Shown piece by piece: positions 42,020 through 50,611 of a stretch of 64,000 nucleotides of DNA. The notes under the pieces were generated by a model. The model saw nothing but the letters and a program-made list of their open reading frames with translations, searched no databases and was not told the DNA's origin. The first letter of the stretch is position 1, and every line of letters begins with the position of its first letter. The DNA is taken from positions 26,451 to 90,450 of the forward strand of contig JANNPX010000005.1 of the NCBI GenBank assembly GCA_031400455.1, in the 5' to 3' direction. A program made the translations under genes and the position numbers. This stretch comes from JANXYW01 sp031400455. GTDB lineage: Bacteria; Chloroflexota; Dehalococcoidia; DSTF01; JACRBR01.

Positions 42020-43195
42020 CTAGTCTTCGAGAAGGCTTGCGAGCGCACCCACCAGGCCGACGTTGACCCCGACGATGATGGCCGCCTGTGCGATGGCAGC
42101 GAGATCGAGCCTGCTCACGTGGGCGACATCTACAAATGCTATCAACACGTCGATGCCCAGGCCGAGCACGATGAGCAACAGGCCGATTCCGATGAACTGC
42201 TCCAGTCCAAGGTGGCGGTGGTAAAAACGGAGCATGGCGTCTTCATTCGTGATGCCGCGCGCCGTCAAGTACAGACGCGACGCGAAACCCAGCAAGAGCG
42301 CGTTGACCCCGACGACTAAGAAGATGCCGCCGGCGAAGATGGGCTGCCATGTGAGATCTCCGATCTCGATGCCGTTTTGCGGTAGCGCCAACGCCAACGT
42401 GACGATGCCGAGCAGCGTGAGTGCGATGCCGGGAATCGTGAACAGGTAATTCGGGCTGGCAAGCAAGAGGAATCGCAGATGCCGCCAGCCGTCGCGCATG
42501 GTGTTGAGTTTGGCTTCGCCCAACCGCACATCGTAGGGTACCGGCACATCGGCGACCTTCAGTCCCCGACGCGCCGATTTGAGAATCATCTCCGACGCAA
42601 GCTCCATGCCGTCCGTGCGTAGGTCGAGGCGATCGAGGGCGCTGCGCGTGAAAGCCCGGAGCCCGCATTGGCTGTCGCCGACTTTGAGGCCGCTGAAGAT
42701 ACGGAGGAGAAATGAGATCACCGGCGTGCCGATGTACCTGTGGCTCCAGGTCATAGCGCCCGGTGCGATGCCGCCGGCGAAGCGATTGCCCACGGACATG
42801 TCGGCGCCGTTAGCCAGCGGCTCCATCAGGCGATCAAGGTCACTGAAGTCATACGTATCGTCGCAATCACCCATCACCAGCCAGTCGCCCTTGGCTTCCG
42901 CGAACCCCCGCCGGAGCGCCGCGCCGTATCCCGGGCGCGGTTCGTGCACCACACGCGCGCCAGCCGCAGCTGCCAGTTCAGCCGACCGGTCGGTCGAGCC
43001 GTTGTCGACGACGACGACCTCGCCTGTGTACGCGCTGCGCTCCAGCCACGAGAGGGCTTTCCGCACGCACGTCTCGACCGTCTGCTCTTCATTGAGGCAG
43101 GGCATCACGATCGATATGCTGACAGATGCACGCTCTGCGGCCCGGGCGGCTGCTGGACGCTCGTACGCGCCTTCCAAGGGGTGGGACGCTGCCAT
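42020..43195 (-). CDS. Dolichol-phosphate-mannose-synthase-like glycosyltransferase
   Basis: A 391-residue GT2 enzyme. The N-terminal catalytic domain (about 20-250) shows SIVMPCLNEEQTVETC, VVVDNGSTDRSAE and MGDCDDTYDFSDL (DxD). It has the polyprenyl-phosphate glycosyltransferase residues WSHRYIGTPVISFLLRI and DSQCGLRAFTR. The C-terminal half has about four membrane helices. It probably charges undecaprenyl phosphate with a sugar for the GT-C type enzyme encoded divergently. ATG 43195 has AAGGA upstream; the 43243 start is less likely. Confidence 0.9.
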   Translation of the reverse strand: MAASHPLEGAYERPAAARAAERASVSISIVMPCLNEEQTVETCVRKALSWLERSAYTGEVVVVDNGSTDRSAELAAAAGARVVHEPRPGYGAALRRGFAEAKGDWLVMGDCDDTYDFSDLDRLMEPLANGADMSVGNRFAGGIAPGAMTWSHRYIGTPVISFLLRIFSGLKVGDSQCGLRAFTRSALDRLDLRTDGMELASEMILKSARRGLKVADVPVPYDVRLGEAKLNTMRDGWRHLRFLLLASPNYLFTIPGIALTLLGIVTLALALPQNGIEIGDLTWQPIFAGGIFLVVGVNALLLGFASRLYLTARGITNEDAMLRFYHRHLGLEQFIGIGLLLIVLGLGIDVLIAFVDVAHVSRLDLAAIAQAAIIVGVNVGLVGALASLLED

Positions 43196-43341
43196 TCCTT
43201 TATCCTTCCCGAGACGCACCACAGTACCACGATGTAACGGCACGACACGCTCAGGGTTACGCCTGATGAAACCCTACATTTCGCGACCGACATGTCTTAG
43301 GTTGAGGATCACGGGTCAGACATGACCGATTGGCGCGGAGG

Positions 43342-46158
43342 ATGATGGACGAATCTAGACCGGCAGTTCGGCTTATGCCGCGGGGGCCCCGGCTGACGGT
43401 GGGCCAAATGAGCCTCGGACTCGCCCTGGCAGTGAATCTGCTCATAGCCGGCGCCTATCTCTGGAGCCGTGGTGGGCAAACGACCCACGTTCGACTGGAG
43501 GCCCAGGGCAATCAGTTCGCCGCGTACGTGGACGGGAAACTCCAGGTACAGGCGAATCTGGAAGCGCCTGCGAGTGGCGGATTCGACCTGGGTTTGGAGG
43601 ACACTCGTGTTGTCCCAAGCCTCCCCCAGCCACGGGGCATCGACAGCATTCGGGTTACGAATCTGGATAACGGTGAAGTTCTTTTCGAAGACGACTTCTC
43701 GACGTTGCCGCTGAAGGGCAGCGGCGGATGGACGGATGTGATCGGGCCGGCGGTAGTTGCCGACGGCATATTGGGCGCGAACAACGCGGCCGTAACGCTA
43801 CGCATGGACGATCGCGGCTGGAGCGACTACGCCGTCGACGTCACGTATCGGAACATCACGAGTGGCTCGGTCACCGTGCGTTCCGGACTTGACGGCTCGG
43901 GTATCGACTACAACTTCCGCCCGTTCCGTCACTTCGACAACCGGTTGGCGCCCTTGGATAAGGGCAAGGCGGTGAAAGAGTACGGCGGACCACGGCTCCG
44001 AATGGACCGCGCGGAAACCATGAAGTCGATGTTGTCGATGACGCTGCGGCCGTATCCGTACGCGTTGGCACTGCTCGCGTTGGGTGCCGTCGCAGTGTTC
44101 GCGCTGGCGTCCGGCGGGTGGTTGCTGAACCGACACGGACGCGCGTTCGCGATCAGCCTGCCAGATTCGATCGCATGGATCGGCGCCGGAGCATTGGCCG
44201 TCGCGGTATTCGGCGTCACGCTGTTCATCAATTACTCATACGGGTCGCACATAATCCACATACCGGACGAGGTGTCGTACCTGTTTCAGGCAAAGATTCT
44301 TGCATCCGGGAGATTCGCAGCCGACCCACCTCCCGTGCCGGAGTCGTTCGACTTCTTCTTTCCATCGCTGATCGTGACGTCGCATGGGAAATTCGCCAGC
44401 GTCTATCCGTTCGGTCATCCGCTGGTGTTGGCGGTCGGAATGCGCATCGGCGCGGTGTGGCTGATCCCACCCTTGCTGGGAGCAGGGTGCGTGGCGATGA
44501 CGTTCGCGATCGGGCGACGCTTGTTCAACGCGCGCACGGGTATGCTGGCCGCGCTGATGATGGCGGCCTCGCCATTCTTCTTGATGAACGCAAGCAGCTT
44601 CATGTCGCATAACACGGCCGTGTTCTACATTCTGGCTGCGCTACTGTTCCTGTCATTCGCGGATAGGCGACCGGTGCTGTTCCCGCTGCTTTCAGGCGTC
44701 TTCTTCGGGCTCCTCTTCAATACGCGTCCGCTCACGTCGATCGCCCTGGCGTTTCCGTTCGGCGTCATGTTGCTCTCGTTTCTGCTGCCGCGGGCACAAC
44801 GTGCGCGTGGCGCGAAGCAGATCGGCGCGTTTGTCTTGGGTGGCCTGCTCATGCTCGTTGCGTACTGGCTCTACAACTTCGGCACGACCGGGACGTTCCA
44901 GGGCGGGTACCAGGTGAGCGGTGATGTTGGTCAAGTGGTGGGATTTGGCGGAAAGAACACGGTAGCCAACGGCATGCAGAACGAGTTGGTACAGCTTGCG
45001 TTCTTCTCACTCGTGCTCAACGGCTGGCCACGCTACATCGGGCTGATGTTCGTGCTGCTTCCGTTCATCCTCGGCACGACGAGTAAGTGGGACTGGTTCA
45101 TGCTTGCGTGCGCCGTGGCGGTGATGGGCGTGTACACGCTGTATCTCGAAAACGGAGTCGCGTACGGACCGCGGTACTGGTACGAGTCGCTCCCCTTCCT
45201 CATGTTCCTTGCCGCCCGCGGCGCCGAGCGTGCGGCGGAAGTGCTCGCTGACGCGGTGCATCGTCTGTGGCAGCGGTGGCCCGGGACTGCCAATAGCCAG
45301 CGCCCTTTGTGGGCGAGCGTCATCATCGTCTACGCGCTTGCGATCTCTCTGATATGCCTGGGCTCATATCGATGGCTGCTCGGTGACGCGCAACACTGGC
45401 GGGTGGATCAGATGCCGGCCCGTGCGCGCGACATGCGCAGCTACAATGGCGCCGATGATCGGCTGATCACACTCTTACAGAAGATGAAGCTAAAGAACGC
45501 GCTGGTGTTGACGAAGCCGTGCTCTAACTGGCAGTGCATCGGCACGGTGTTCTGGTTGAATTCGCCGACGTTCGATGGCGATGTTGTGTACGCCCGATAT
45601 CTTCCGGCGAAGAATGCCGAAGTGTTCGCGAAATATCCCGATCGGGCGGTGTACACAGCGACGTATCTGCCTCCGTCCATCGTGCCGTACGGCACGGATC
45701 CGGACACCGTCATCGACGGTGCTGGCGCTGTCGCAACACCTCCGAAGGGGAGCGACTTCCCACCGCCGACCGTAGTACCGACGAGCACGCCCGATCCGGC
45801 GGCGCCGGCCAAGCGCGACGAGCAGCGCCGCCGCGATCTAATTGTCGTCTTCGATCTGCTTCAGCGATATCACGCCGTCCACGGCAGCTATCCCGTCACG
45901 CAAAACATCCAGACGCTGTGTACGTATGCTTTCGACTCCGGCTGCGCATTGAAGGAGTTGGGCGATCCAGTTCCTGGAGATCCGTTCCGCGACCGGGTCT
46001 ACTCGTACCAGTCGACGGGACAGCAGTTCGTCCTCTACGCTGACTTCGAGGAAGATTCGTCGGGCGACCGTTGCTCGGTGCCGAGGCCCGGTCACTTTGC
46101 CGGCACGAAGCATTTGTTCTGCCTACCCGGAGCACCCGACTCCGGGCAAGGGCGCTAG
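43342..46158 (+). CDS. GT-C-like membrane protein with beta-sandwich and pseudopilin-like domains
   Basis: A 938-residue membrane protein. After an N-terminal transmembrane helix (about 20-40) comes a large outside beta-sandwich (about 45-210; EAQGNQFAAYVDGK, VTYRNITSGSVTV, like LamG or DUF1080). A GT-C type core of about 10 helices follows (about 235-660; HIPDEVSYLFQAK, NTRPLTSIALAF, YGPRYWYE), as in family 39 enzymes. The tail (about 765-938) is a Pro/Thr linker and a GspG-like domain (RRRDLIVVFDLLQRYHAVHGSYP, DPFRDRVYSYQSTGQQFVLYA). It probably transfers sugars from polyprenyl phosphate. Whether the extra domains bind glycans is unknown. ATG 43342 or 43345. Confidence 0.82.
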   Translation: MMDESRPAVRLMPRGPRLTVGQMSLGLALAVNLLIAGAYLWSRGGQTTHVRLEAQGNQFAAYVDGKLQVQANLEAPASGGFDLGLEDTRVVPSLPQPRGIDSIRVTNLDNGEVLFEDDFSTLPLKGSGGWTDVIGPAVVADGILGANNAAVTLRMDDRGWSDYAVDVTYRNITSGSVTVRSGLDGSGIDYNFRPFRHFDNRLAPLDKGKAVKEYGGPRLRMDRAETMKSMLSMTLRPYPYALALLALGAVAVFALASGGWLLNRHGRAFAISLPDSIAWIGAGALAVAVFGVTLFINYSYGSHIIHIPDEVSYLFQAKILASGRFAADPPPVPESFDFFFPSLIVTSHGKFASVYPFGHPLVLAVGMRIGAVWLIPPLLGAGCVAMTFAIGRRLFNARTGMLAALMMAASPFFLMNASSFMSHNTAVFYILAALLFLSFADRRPVLFPLLSGVFFGLLFNTRPLTSIALAFPFGVMLLSFLLPRAQRARGAKQIGAFVLGGLLMLVAYWLYNFGTTGTFQGGYQVSGDVGQVVGFGGKNTVANGMQNELVQLAFFSLVLNGWPRYIGLMFVLLPFILGTTSKWDWFMLACAVAVMGVYTLYLENGVAYGPRYWYESLPFLMFLAARGAERAAEVLADAVHRLWQRWPGTANSQRPLWASVIIVYALAISLICLGSYRWLLGDAQHWRVDQMPARARDMRSYNGADDRLITLLQKMKLKNALVLTKPCSNWQCIGTVFWLNSPTFDGDVVYARYLPAKNAEVFAKYPDRAVYTATYLPPSIVPYGTDPDTVIDGAGAVATPPKGSDFPPPTVVPTSTPDPAAPAKRDEQRRRDLIVVFDLLQRYHAVHGSYPVTQNIQTLCTYAFDSGCALKELGDPVPGDPFRDRVYSYQSTGQQFVLYADFEEDSSGDRCSVPRPGHFAGTKHLFCLPGAPDSGQGR

Positions 46159-46173
46159 CCTTCCCGTTTGCGC

Positions 46174-46203
46174 GCCGCATCGCTGTGACTGATACGATGC
46201 GGC
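46174..46203. promoter_or_regulatory. Hairpin upstream of crcB
   Basis: GCCGCATCG / CGATGCGGC, a perfect 9-bp stem with a 12-base loop, ends 4 bases before ATG 46208. A weak promoter (TTGCGC 46168-46173, TACGAT 46193-46198, spacing 19) overlaps it. Its sequence does not fit the fluoride riboswitch consensus. Confidence 0.5.
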
Positions 46204-46207
46204 CAAG

Positions 46208-46573
46208 ATGAACGTTATCTACGTCGCGCTCGGCGGCGCTCTCGGGTCGCTCGCACGCTACTACGTCGGCATCTGGCTGACGAACGCTACAGGCGCGGTA
46301 TCGCCCGCGACGTTCGCCGTGAACATCGTCGGCTCATTCCTCATCGGCCTCTTCCTCGTGGCGAGCGCCGAGCGCTCCTGGTCGAACGCACTGGTACTGC
46401 TCGTCGCGGTCGGCTTCCTCGGCGGCTTCACTACATTCTCGACGTTCACGTGGCAGACGTATCAGCTCGCGGAATCCGGCGATACCAACCGAGCCATTCT
46501 GAACGTCGGCGCGAGCCTGATCGTCGGCTTGCTCGCCGTCTGGGCCGGCGCGACGCTCGCGAAGGCGTTCTGA
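46208..46573 (+). CDS. crcB: Fluoride ion channel CrcB/Fluc
   Basis: A 121-residue membrane protein with four transmembrane segments, acting as an antiparallel dimer. Signature segments are GGALGSLARYYVG (residues 9-21), AVNIVGSFLIG (Asn-44-type), and GFLGGFTTFSTFTW with the phenylalanines that line the pore. It exports fluoride passively. There is no second crcB copy nearby. No Shine-Dalgarno lies before the start, which is consistent with a leaderless or hairpin-controlled transcript. Confidence 0.93.
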   Translation: MNVIYVALGGALGSLARYYVGIWLTNATGAVSPATFAVNIVGSFLIGLFLVASAERSWSNALVLLVAVGFLGGFTTFSTFTWQTYQLAESGDTNRAILNVGASLIVGLLAVWAGATLAKAF

Positions 46574-46628
46574 GCAGCCTTCTCGCATCGCTTCCCGCTG
46601 CGTATCATCATGATCTGAGGAGGACCAC

Positions 46629-46997
46629 ATGACCGACGCGAAGCAGATCGTACGCGACTTCTGCGCTGCCTGGGAGGCGCGCGACCAGCAGCGCATCCTC
46701 GACGCCTTCACCGACGATGCCGTCTACCACAACATGCCGATGCCTCCCGCTGCTGGCAAGGACGCGATCAAAGGCCTGCTGGCCGTCATCCTCGCCCCTG
46801 CACAGAGCGTGAAATTCGAGATCAAATATGTCGTCGCTGACGGCGATGTCGTGCTGACGGAGCGCGTCGACACGTTCCAGATGGGAGACACGACCGTCGC
46901 GCTCGAGGTCATGGGCACGTTCGAGCTGCGCGACGGCAAGATCGCCGCCTGGCGAGACTACTTCGACATGGCTTCGTGGACCCGCCAGGCAGGCTGA
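46629..46997 (+). CDS. SnoaL-like / limonene-epoxide-hydrolase family protein
   Basis: A 122-residue cystatin-like fold protein of the LEH family. The catalytic Asp-Arg-Asp set seems present: ERVDTFQ (Arg and Asp) and AAWRDYFDMASW (Asp), with AVYHNMP for water positioning. LEH enzymes hydrolyse epoxides in one step. A GAGGAGGACCAC site precedes ATG 46629. Its stop abuts the GTG of the next gene. The natural epoxide substrate is unknown. Confidence 0.8.
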   Translation: MTDAKQIVRDFCAAWEARDQQRILDAFTDDAVYHNMPMPPAAGKDAIKGLLAVILAPAQSVKFEIKYVVADGDVVLTERVDTFQMGDTTVALEVMGTFELRDGKIAAWRDYFDMASWTRQAG

Positions 46998-47552
46998 GTG
47001 CACGAACCACAACCGGTATCCGTCGATGTCGATGTCCCCCTACCTTCGAGCGCTCGTCGCAGACCACGTCTGCGGCTGTTGATCGGACTGTGTGCTGTCC
47101 TGTGTGCGCTGGCATCGGCCGCCGCGAGCAGCGGCTGCATCGTCCTCGCGAATACGGAGATCGTGCTCTACGCCGAGGTCAACGCTGTCCGTACCGAAGC
47201 AGGCCTCCCACCACTGCAGGCGGATCCGGAACTCGCAGACATCGCGCGATTCCACAGCACTGACATGGCGGTTAACCACACGTTTCGGCACGAGTTCGCC
47301 GACGGTTGCACGGTCATCTGCGTGATGGACGAGCGCGGCGTGTCGCGCGCTTGGGCGGGCGAAAACCTCGAAGTCAACAACTACGAATGGACCGAGACCG
47401 CCCAGCGCGCGGTGGCGAAATGGCGGAGCACCCCCGAACACCTCAAGAACATGCTGAGCTGCAACTACACACGCTTCGGCGCTGGCGTTGTGCCGGACGA
47501 CACCGGCCGCATCTACTTCAGCATGGTCTTCGAAGGCGATGCCGCCTGCTGA
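46998..47552 (+). CDS. CAP/SCP-domain secreted protein
   Basis: A 184-residue protein with an N-terminal basic region and a hydrophobic signal (about 22-45; LLIGLCAVLCALA). A CAP domain (about 52-184) follows, with NAVRTEAGLPPLQADPELADIAR, HSTDMAVN..H, WAGENLEVNN and AVAKWRSTPEHLKNML. It has extra cysteine pairs (GCTVICVM, LSCNY, DAAC). CAP proteins of bacteria are usually secreted and may bind lipids or peptides. GTG 46998 follows the stop of the epoxide hydrolase directly; they form one operon. Confidence 0.84.
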   Translation: MHEPQPVSVDVDVPLPSSARRRPRLRLLIGLCAVLCALASAAASSGCIVLANTEIVLYAEVNAVRTEAGLPPLQADPELADIARFHSTDMAVNHTFRHEFADGCTVICVMDERGVSRAWAGENLEVNNYEWTETAQRAVAKWRSTPEHLKNMLSCNYTRFGAGVVPDDTGRIYFSMVFEGDAAC

Positions 47553-47580
47553 TGCCTGCTTCCCGGGCGTCCCAAACCGA

Positions 47581-47613
47581 CTGTCATCCAGAGCGAAGCG
47601 AAGGATCTTCTCC
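47581..47613 (+). repeat. Dispersed intergenic repeat R1, copy 2
   Basis: CTGTCATCCAGAGCGAAG continuing CGAAGGATCTTCTCC. It lies 28 bp after the CAP gene, in a 185-bp gap. Confidence 0.8.
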
Positions 47614-47737
47614 ATCTGGCGCGGTGCTCGGAGCAAGCCACGAACGAGCCGTCCAACACGTGCCCATCGCCGCCGCGTCCCGTACACTCGATCACGCGGC
47701 GCGCTCGCGGGAGCGCCCCAGCAACACGAGGTGACAA

Positions 47738-48709
47738 ATGGTCGCAATATTCGGAGACATCACCGGCAAGGACGACTACACCCACCCGTTGGGGCCCGAG
47801 TCCAACTTCAATGAGAGCATGTACTTCAACTTCTTCGACCGCGCTCGCAAGAGCGGCGGCTTCGTCCGCCTCGGCAATCGCGCGAATGAGGGCCGCGCCG
47901 AACTGACCATCACGCTCTACCTGCCCGACGGCAGCGTGCTGTTCCAGTACGACCGCCCGATGATCGAGAATAACGACGCCTTCGATGCGGGCGGCATGCG
48001 CTTCGGGGTGATCGAACCACTCGAGAAGCTGCGCACGGTCTATGAAGGGGGCGCCGTCCACCTGAAGGATCCGTCGCAGATGGCCGACCCTCGCACCGCA
48101 TTCAAGAACAACCCGTGGAAGAAGGTCAAGCTCGACCTCATCCACGAAGCCGCCGGCCCCGCGTACGGCAGCACCGGCGCGAACCACAAGGTCGTCGATC
48201 CCGAGAAGGAGTTCGCGAAGGCGCACTACGAGCAGCACATGAAGGTGCACGGCACCATCGAGGTCGATGGCGAGGTGATGCAGATCGACGGCCTTGGCCT
48301 GCGCGATCACTCGTGGGGTCCTCGCTACTGGCAGGCGATCCACGCTTATCGCTGGCTGACGATCAACTTCGGCCCCGACTTCGGCATGATGGTCTCGACC
48401 GTTTGGCGCGACGCCGACAACCGCACGCAGGGCGGCGTCGTGTACCGCGGCGACAAGATGGACCAGATCGTCGGCGTCGATATCGATACCCAGTTCGAGG
48501 ACAATGGCCTCTTCCACAAGAGCCTCGTTGCCCATCTCAAGCTCAACACCGGCGAGCAGTTCGACGTCACCGGCGACGTGATGGGCTTCATCCCCCTCCG
48601 CAACCGCCGCGAAGGCATGATCACCCACGTCGGCGAAGGCATGACAGAATTCCGCTGCGGCGATGCCGTAGGCTACGGCCTCTCCGAATACCTGGATCAA
48701 GTCGTCTAG
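47738..48709 (+). CDS. Lipocalin-like hypothetical protein (DUF7064-like)
   Basis: A 323-residue soluble protein with no signal peptide. It has two beta-rich halves and the strand GLGLRDHSWGPRYWQAIHAYRW (near residues 185-207), a motif seen in AttH/CrtC-related hydratase-like and DUF7064 proteins. The N-terminal half has DGSVLFQYDRPMI and FGVIEPLEKLRTVYEGG. It may bind an acyl or isoprenoid compound. GAGGTGA precedes ATG 47738. The next gene is a phosphotransferase, so the two may act on one ligand (inference). Confidence 0.68.
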   Translation: MVAIFGDITGKDDYTHPLGPESNFNESMYFNFFDRARKSGGFVRLGNRANEGRAELTITLYLPDGSVLFQYDRPMIENNDAFDAGGMRFGVIEPLEKLRTVYEGGAVHLKDPSQMADPRTAFKNNPWKKVKLDLIHEAAGPAYGSTGANHKVVDPEKEFAKAHYEQHMKVHGTIEVDGEVMQIDGLGLRDHSWGPRYWQAIHAYRWLTINFGPDFGMMVSTVWRDADNRTQGGVVYRGDKMDQIVGVDIDTQFEDNGLFHKSLVAHLKLNTGEQFDVTGDVMGFIPLRNRREGMITHVGEGMTEFRCGDAVGYGLSEYLDQVV

Positions 48710-48815
48710 AGCACACTCATCGTTCCCCTCTGTGGGCACGAACGCCGTTTGGGGGCGCAACTGTCACTAACTCTCCCGATGAAGCCGCTGTGCCGCTCTG
48801 TCGTGGTGAACCTTC

Positions 48816-49844
48816 GTGACTGACGAAGAACTCGCCCGTGGAATCGAAACCTTCATCGCACGGCAGACCGGCGCGACATCCGTACGCGTCTCCGACCTCC
48901 GCCGACTCACCGGCGGCGCATCCCGCGAAACATGGTCGCTCGACGCCACCATCGAACGCGACGGCGCCGCGACCGAAACACTGCCTCTGATCCTCCAACG
49001 CGACGTGCGCGGCGCACCCAAGGAACTCACGCGGCCAATGGAGTTCCATCTCATGAAAGCCGCCTTCGACGAAGGCGTGCGCGCGCCCGAACCGCTCTGG
49101 GTCGGCGACGAGGCCGTCGGCTCCGGCGAATCGTTTTTCGTGCGCCGCATCGACGGCGAGACCCTGCCACGCCGCCTCCTGCGCGAAGACCTCTACGCGC
49201 CCGCCCGCGCCGCGCTGCCCGAACAACTAGGCGCGTTACTGGCGCAAATACACGCCATCCCCGTCGAGAAGCACGGCCTCGCGTCGCTGCCCGCCCCGCC
49301 GCCCGGCGTCTCGCCCGCCGTCCACGAGGTCGACCGCTACGAAAACATCTTCCGCATGATCGCGCCGGAGCCGCATCCCGCGTTCGAACTCGCGTTCCGC
49401 TGGCTGCGCCAGCATCCCGTGATCGCTGCCGCAGCGCCCACCTCACGCACGCTCGTCCACGGCGACTTCCGCATCGGCAACGTCCTCTTCGGCCCGGAGG
49501 GGCTGCGCGTTATGCTCGACTGGGAGCTCGCGCACATCGGCGATCCGATGGAGGACATGGGCTTCATCTGCGTGCGCTCGTGGCGGTTCCGTGGCCCGAA
49601 GCCCGTCGGCGGCATCGGCGATCGCGAACCCTTCTTCGCCGCATACGAAGCCGCGGGCGGCGCGAAGGTCGACCCCGAGCGCGTCCGCTTCTGGGAAGTC
49701 TTCGGCAACCTCCGCTGGGGCATCATCTGCCTCAGCCAGGCCCGCACCTACCTCGACGGCATCTCGAAGAGCGTAGAACTGGCCAGCATCGGCCGCCGCA
49801 CCGCCGAAACCGAATGGGAGTTGTTGGAGCTGATCAGCTCGTAA
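48816..49844 (+). CDS. APH-type phosphotransferase family protein
   Basis: A 342-residue kinase-like protein. The ATP loop region RLTGGASRETWSL (residues 29-41), the Brenner motif LVHGDFRIGNVLFG (about 214-227) and the metal-binding VMLDWELAHIGDPMEDMGF are clear. This matches the ACAD10-like/aminoglycoside phosphotransferase family linked to fatty-acid and acyl-CoA metabolism. Some members of this group phosphorylate 4-hydroxyacyl-CoA. The start is GTG 48816, with GTGGTGAA upstream. It pairs with the DUF6285 gene. Confidence 0.86.
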   Translation: MTDEELARGIETFIARQTGATSVRVSDLRRLTGGASRETWSLDATIERDGAATETLPLILQRDVRGAPKELTRPMEFHLMKAAFDEGVRAPEPLWVGDEAVGSGESFFVRRIDGETLPRRLLREDLYAPARAALPEQLGALLAQIHAIPVEKHGLASLPAPPPGVSPAVHEVDRYENIFRMIAPEPHPAFELAFRWLRQHPVIAAAAPTSRTLVHGDFRIGNVLFGPEGLRVMLDWELAHIGDPMEDMGFICVRSWRFRGPKPVGGIGDREPFFAAYEAAGGAKVDPERVRFWEVFGNLRWGIICLSQARTYLDGISKSVELASIGRRTAETEWELLELISS

Positions 49845-49850
49845 CGAGGA

Positions 49851-49882
49851 CGTAGGGACGCAGCTTCAGCTCCGTCGTCCGG
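49851..49882. repeat. GTAG-hairpin intergenic element
   Basis: CGTAGGGACGCAGCTTCAGC continues to CCGTCGTCCGG. Imperfect arms GACGCAGCT/AGCTCCGTC (one mismatch) flank a TC loop. It resembles the hairpins at 26805-26822 and 31201-31226. Confidence 0.5.
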
Positions 49883-49901
49883 GTTGGCCGAAGGCCACGA
49901 G

Positions 49902-49934
49902 AACTACAAACTACCCACTACAAACTACAAACTG
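49902..49934 (+). repeat. Short ACTACAAACT direct repeats
   Basis: Three copies of a CTACAAACT-like unit lie in the leader of the DUF6285 gene, ending 13 bp before ATG 49947. Confidence 0.7.
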
Positions 49935-49946
49935 GAGCGAAGCGAC

Positions 49947-50339
49947 ATGCACGACCGCCCGACCGTAGACGAACTCCTCCGCGCCGTCGAGCTGCTGCTC
50001 GACGAGCAGTTCGTGCCGACCCTCGACGGCAGTCGCAAGTACAACGCGCGCGTCGCCTCCAACGTCATCCGCATCGTCCGCCGCGAGCTCCAGCACGAAG
50101 AGCAACAGCTCGACGCCGAATGGCGCGGCCTCGATGTCGTCCTCGGCGCCTCCGCTCGCCCCGGATCGCTGTCGGCCACGAAGCAGCAGCTAGTCGACCG
50201 CAACCGCGAGCTCTCCGAACGCATCAGTGAAGGCGACGCCGATGCCGGCCACTTTCGCGAGCTAGTGATAGCCCACGTCCGCGACACCGTCCACGCCAAA
50301 ATGGAAGTCTCGAACCCGGAGTGGCTATCGAGGCCATAA
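49947..50339 (+). CDS. DUF6285 family protein
   Basis: A 130-residue helical protein (DRPTVDELLRAVELLLDEQF, YNARVASNVIRIVRRELQHEE). It has no signal or membrane segment. Members are encoded next to ACAD10-like phosphotransferases and acyl-CoA dehydrogenases, as here. It may be a small accessory subunit of the phosphotransferase, but this is an inference from context. Start ATG 49947 has GGAGCGAAG upstream. Confidence 0.8.
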   Translation: MHDRPTVDELLRAVELLLDEQFVPTLDGSRKYNARVASNVIRIVRRELQHEEQQLDAEWRGLDVVLGASARPGSLSATKQQLVDRNRELSERISEGDADAGHFRELVIAHVRDTVHAKMEVSNPEWLSRP

Positions 50340-50611
50340 CCACGCGTGCCGCTCGGCGGCGACGTGGCGAACACCCCACCCCACACGCCAGCAGGAGCTT
50401 CGCCGAGCAGCGCAACATTCCCGCGCGTCCGCGCGCAGTGACACCACCCGCTAGGCGTTCGCCCGACCGCGCCGCTACCGTGATCGAGGAGTAGTGCGCG
50501 CAGCACGCACGCTGTCGCGGGTTCGGTGGCCGGGCGCGAAGCGACGAAGCACCGGCTAGACATAAATCGTCGAAAACAGCGAAAGTGCCGAACAAACGCA
50601 ACACCGCAAGG

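Noticed and set aside
43196..43341. Inverted repeats (CATGTC..GACATG and GGGTT..AACCC) as operators
   Set aside because: The arms are only 5-6 bp with long gaps and are expected by chance.
46141..46207. Fluoride riboswitch upstream of crcB
   Set aside because: The sequence does not match the known crcB motif; only a simple hairpin is present.
50340..50611. tRNA or small RNA between DUF6285 and ureohydrolase
   Set aside because: No cloverleaf, CCA end or conserved RNA motif could be recognised in this GC-rich stretch.
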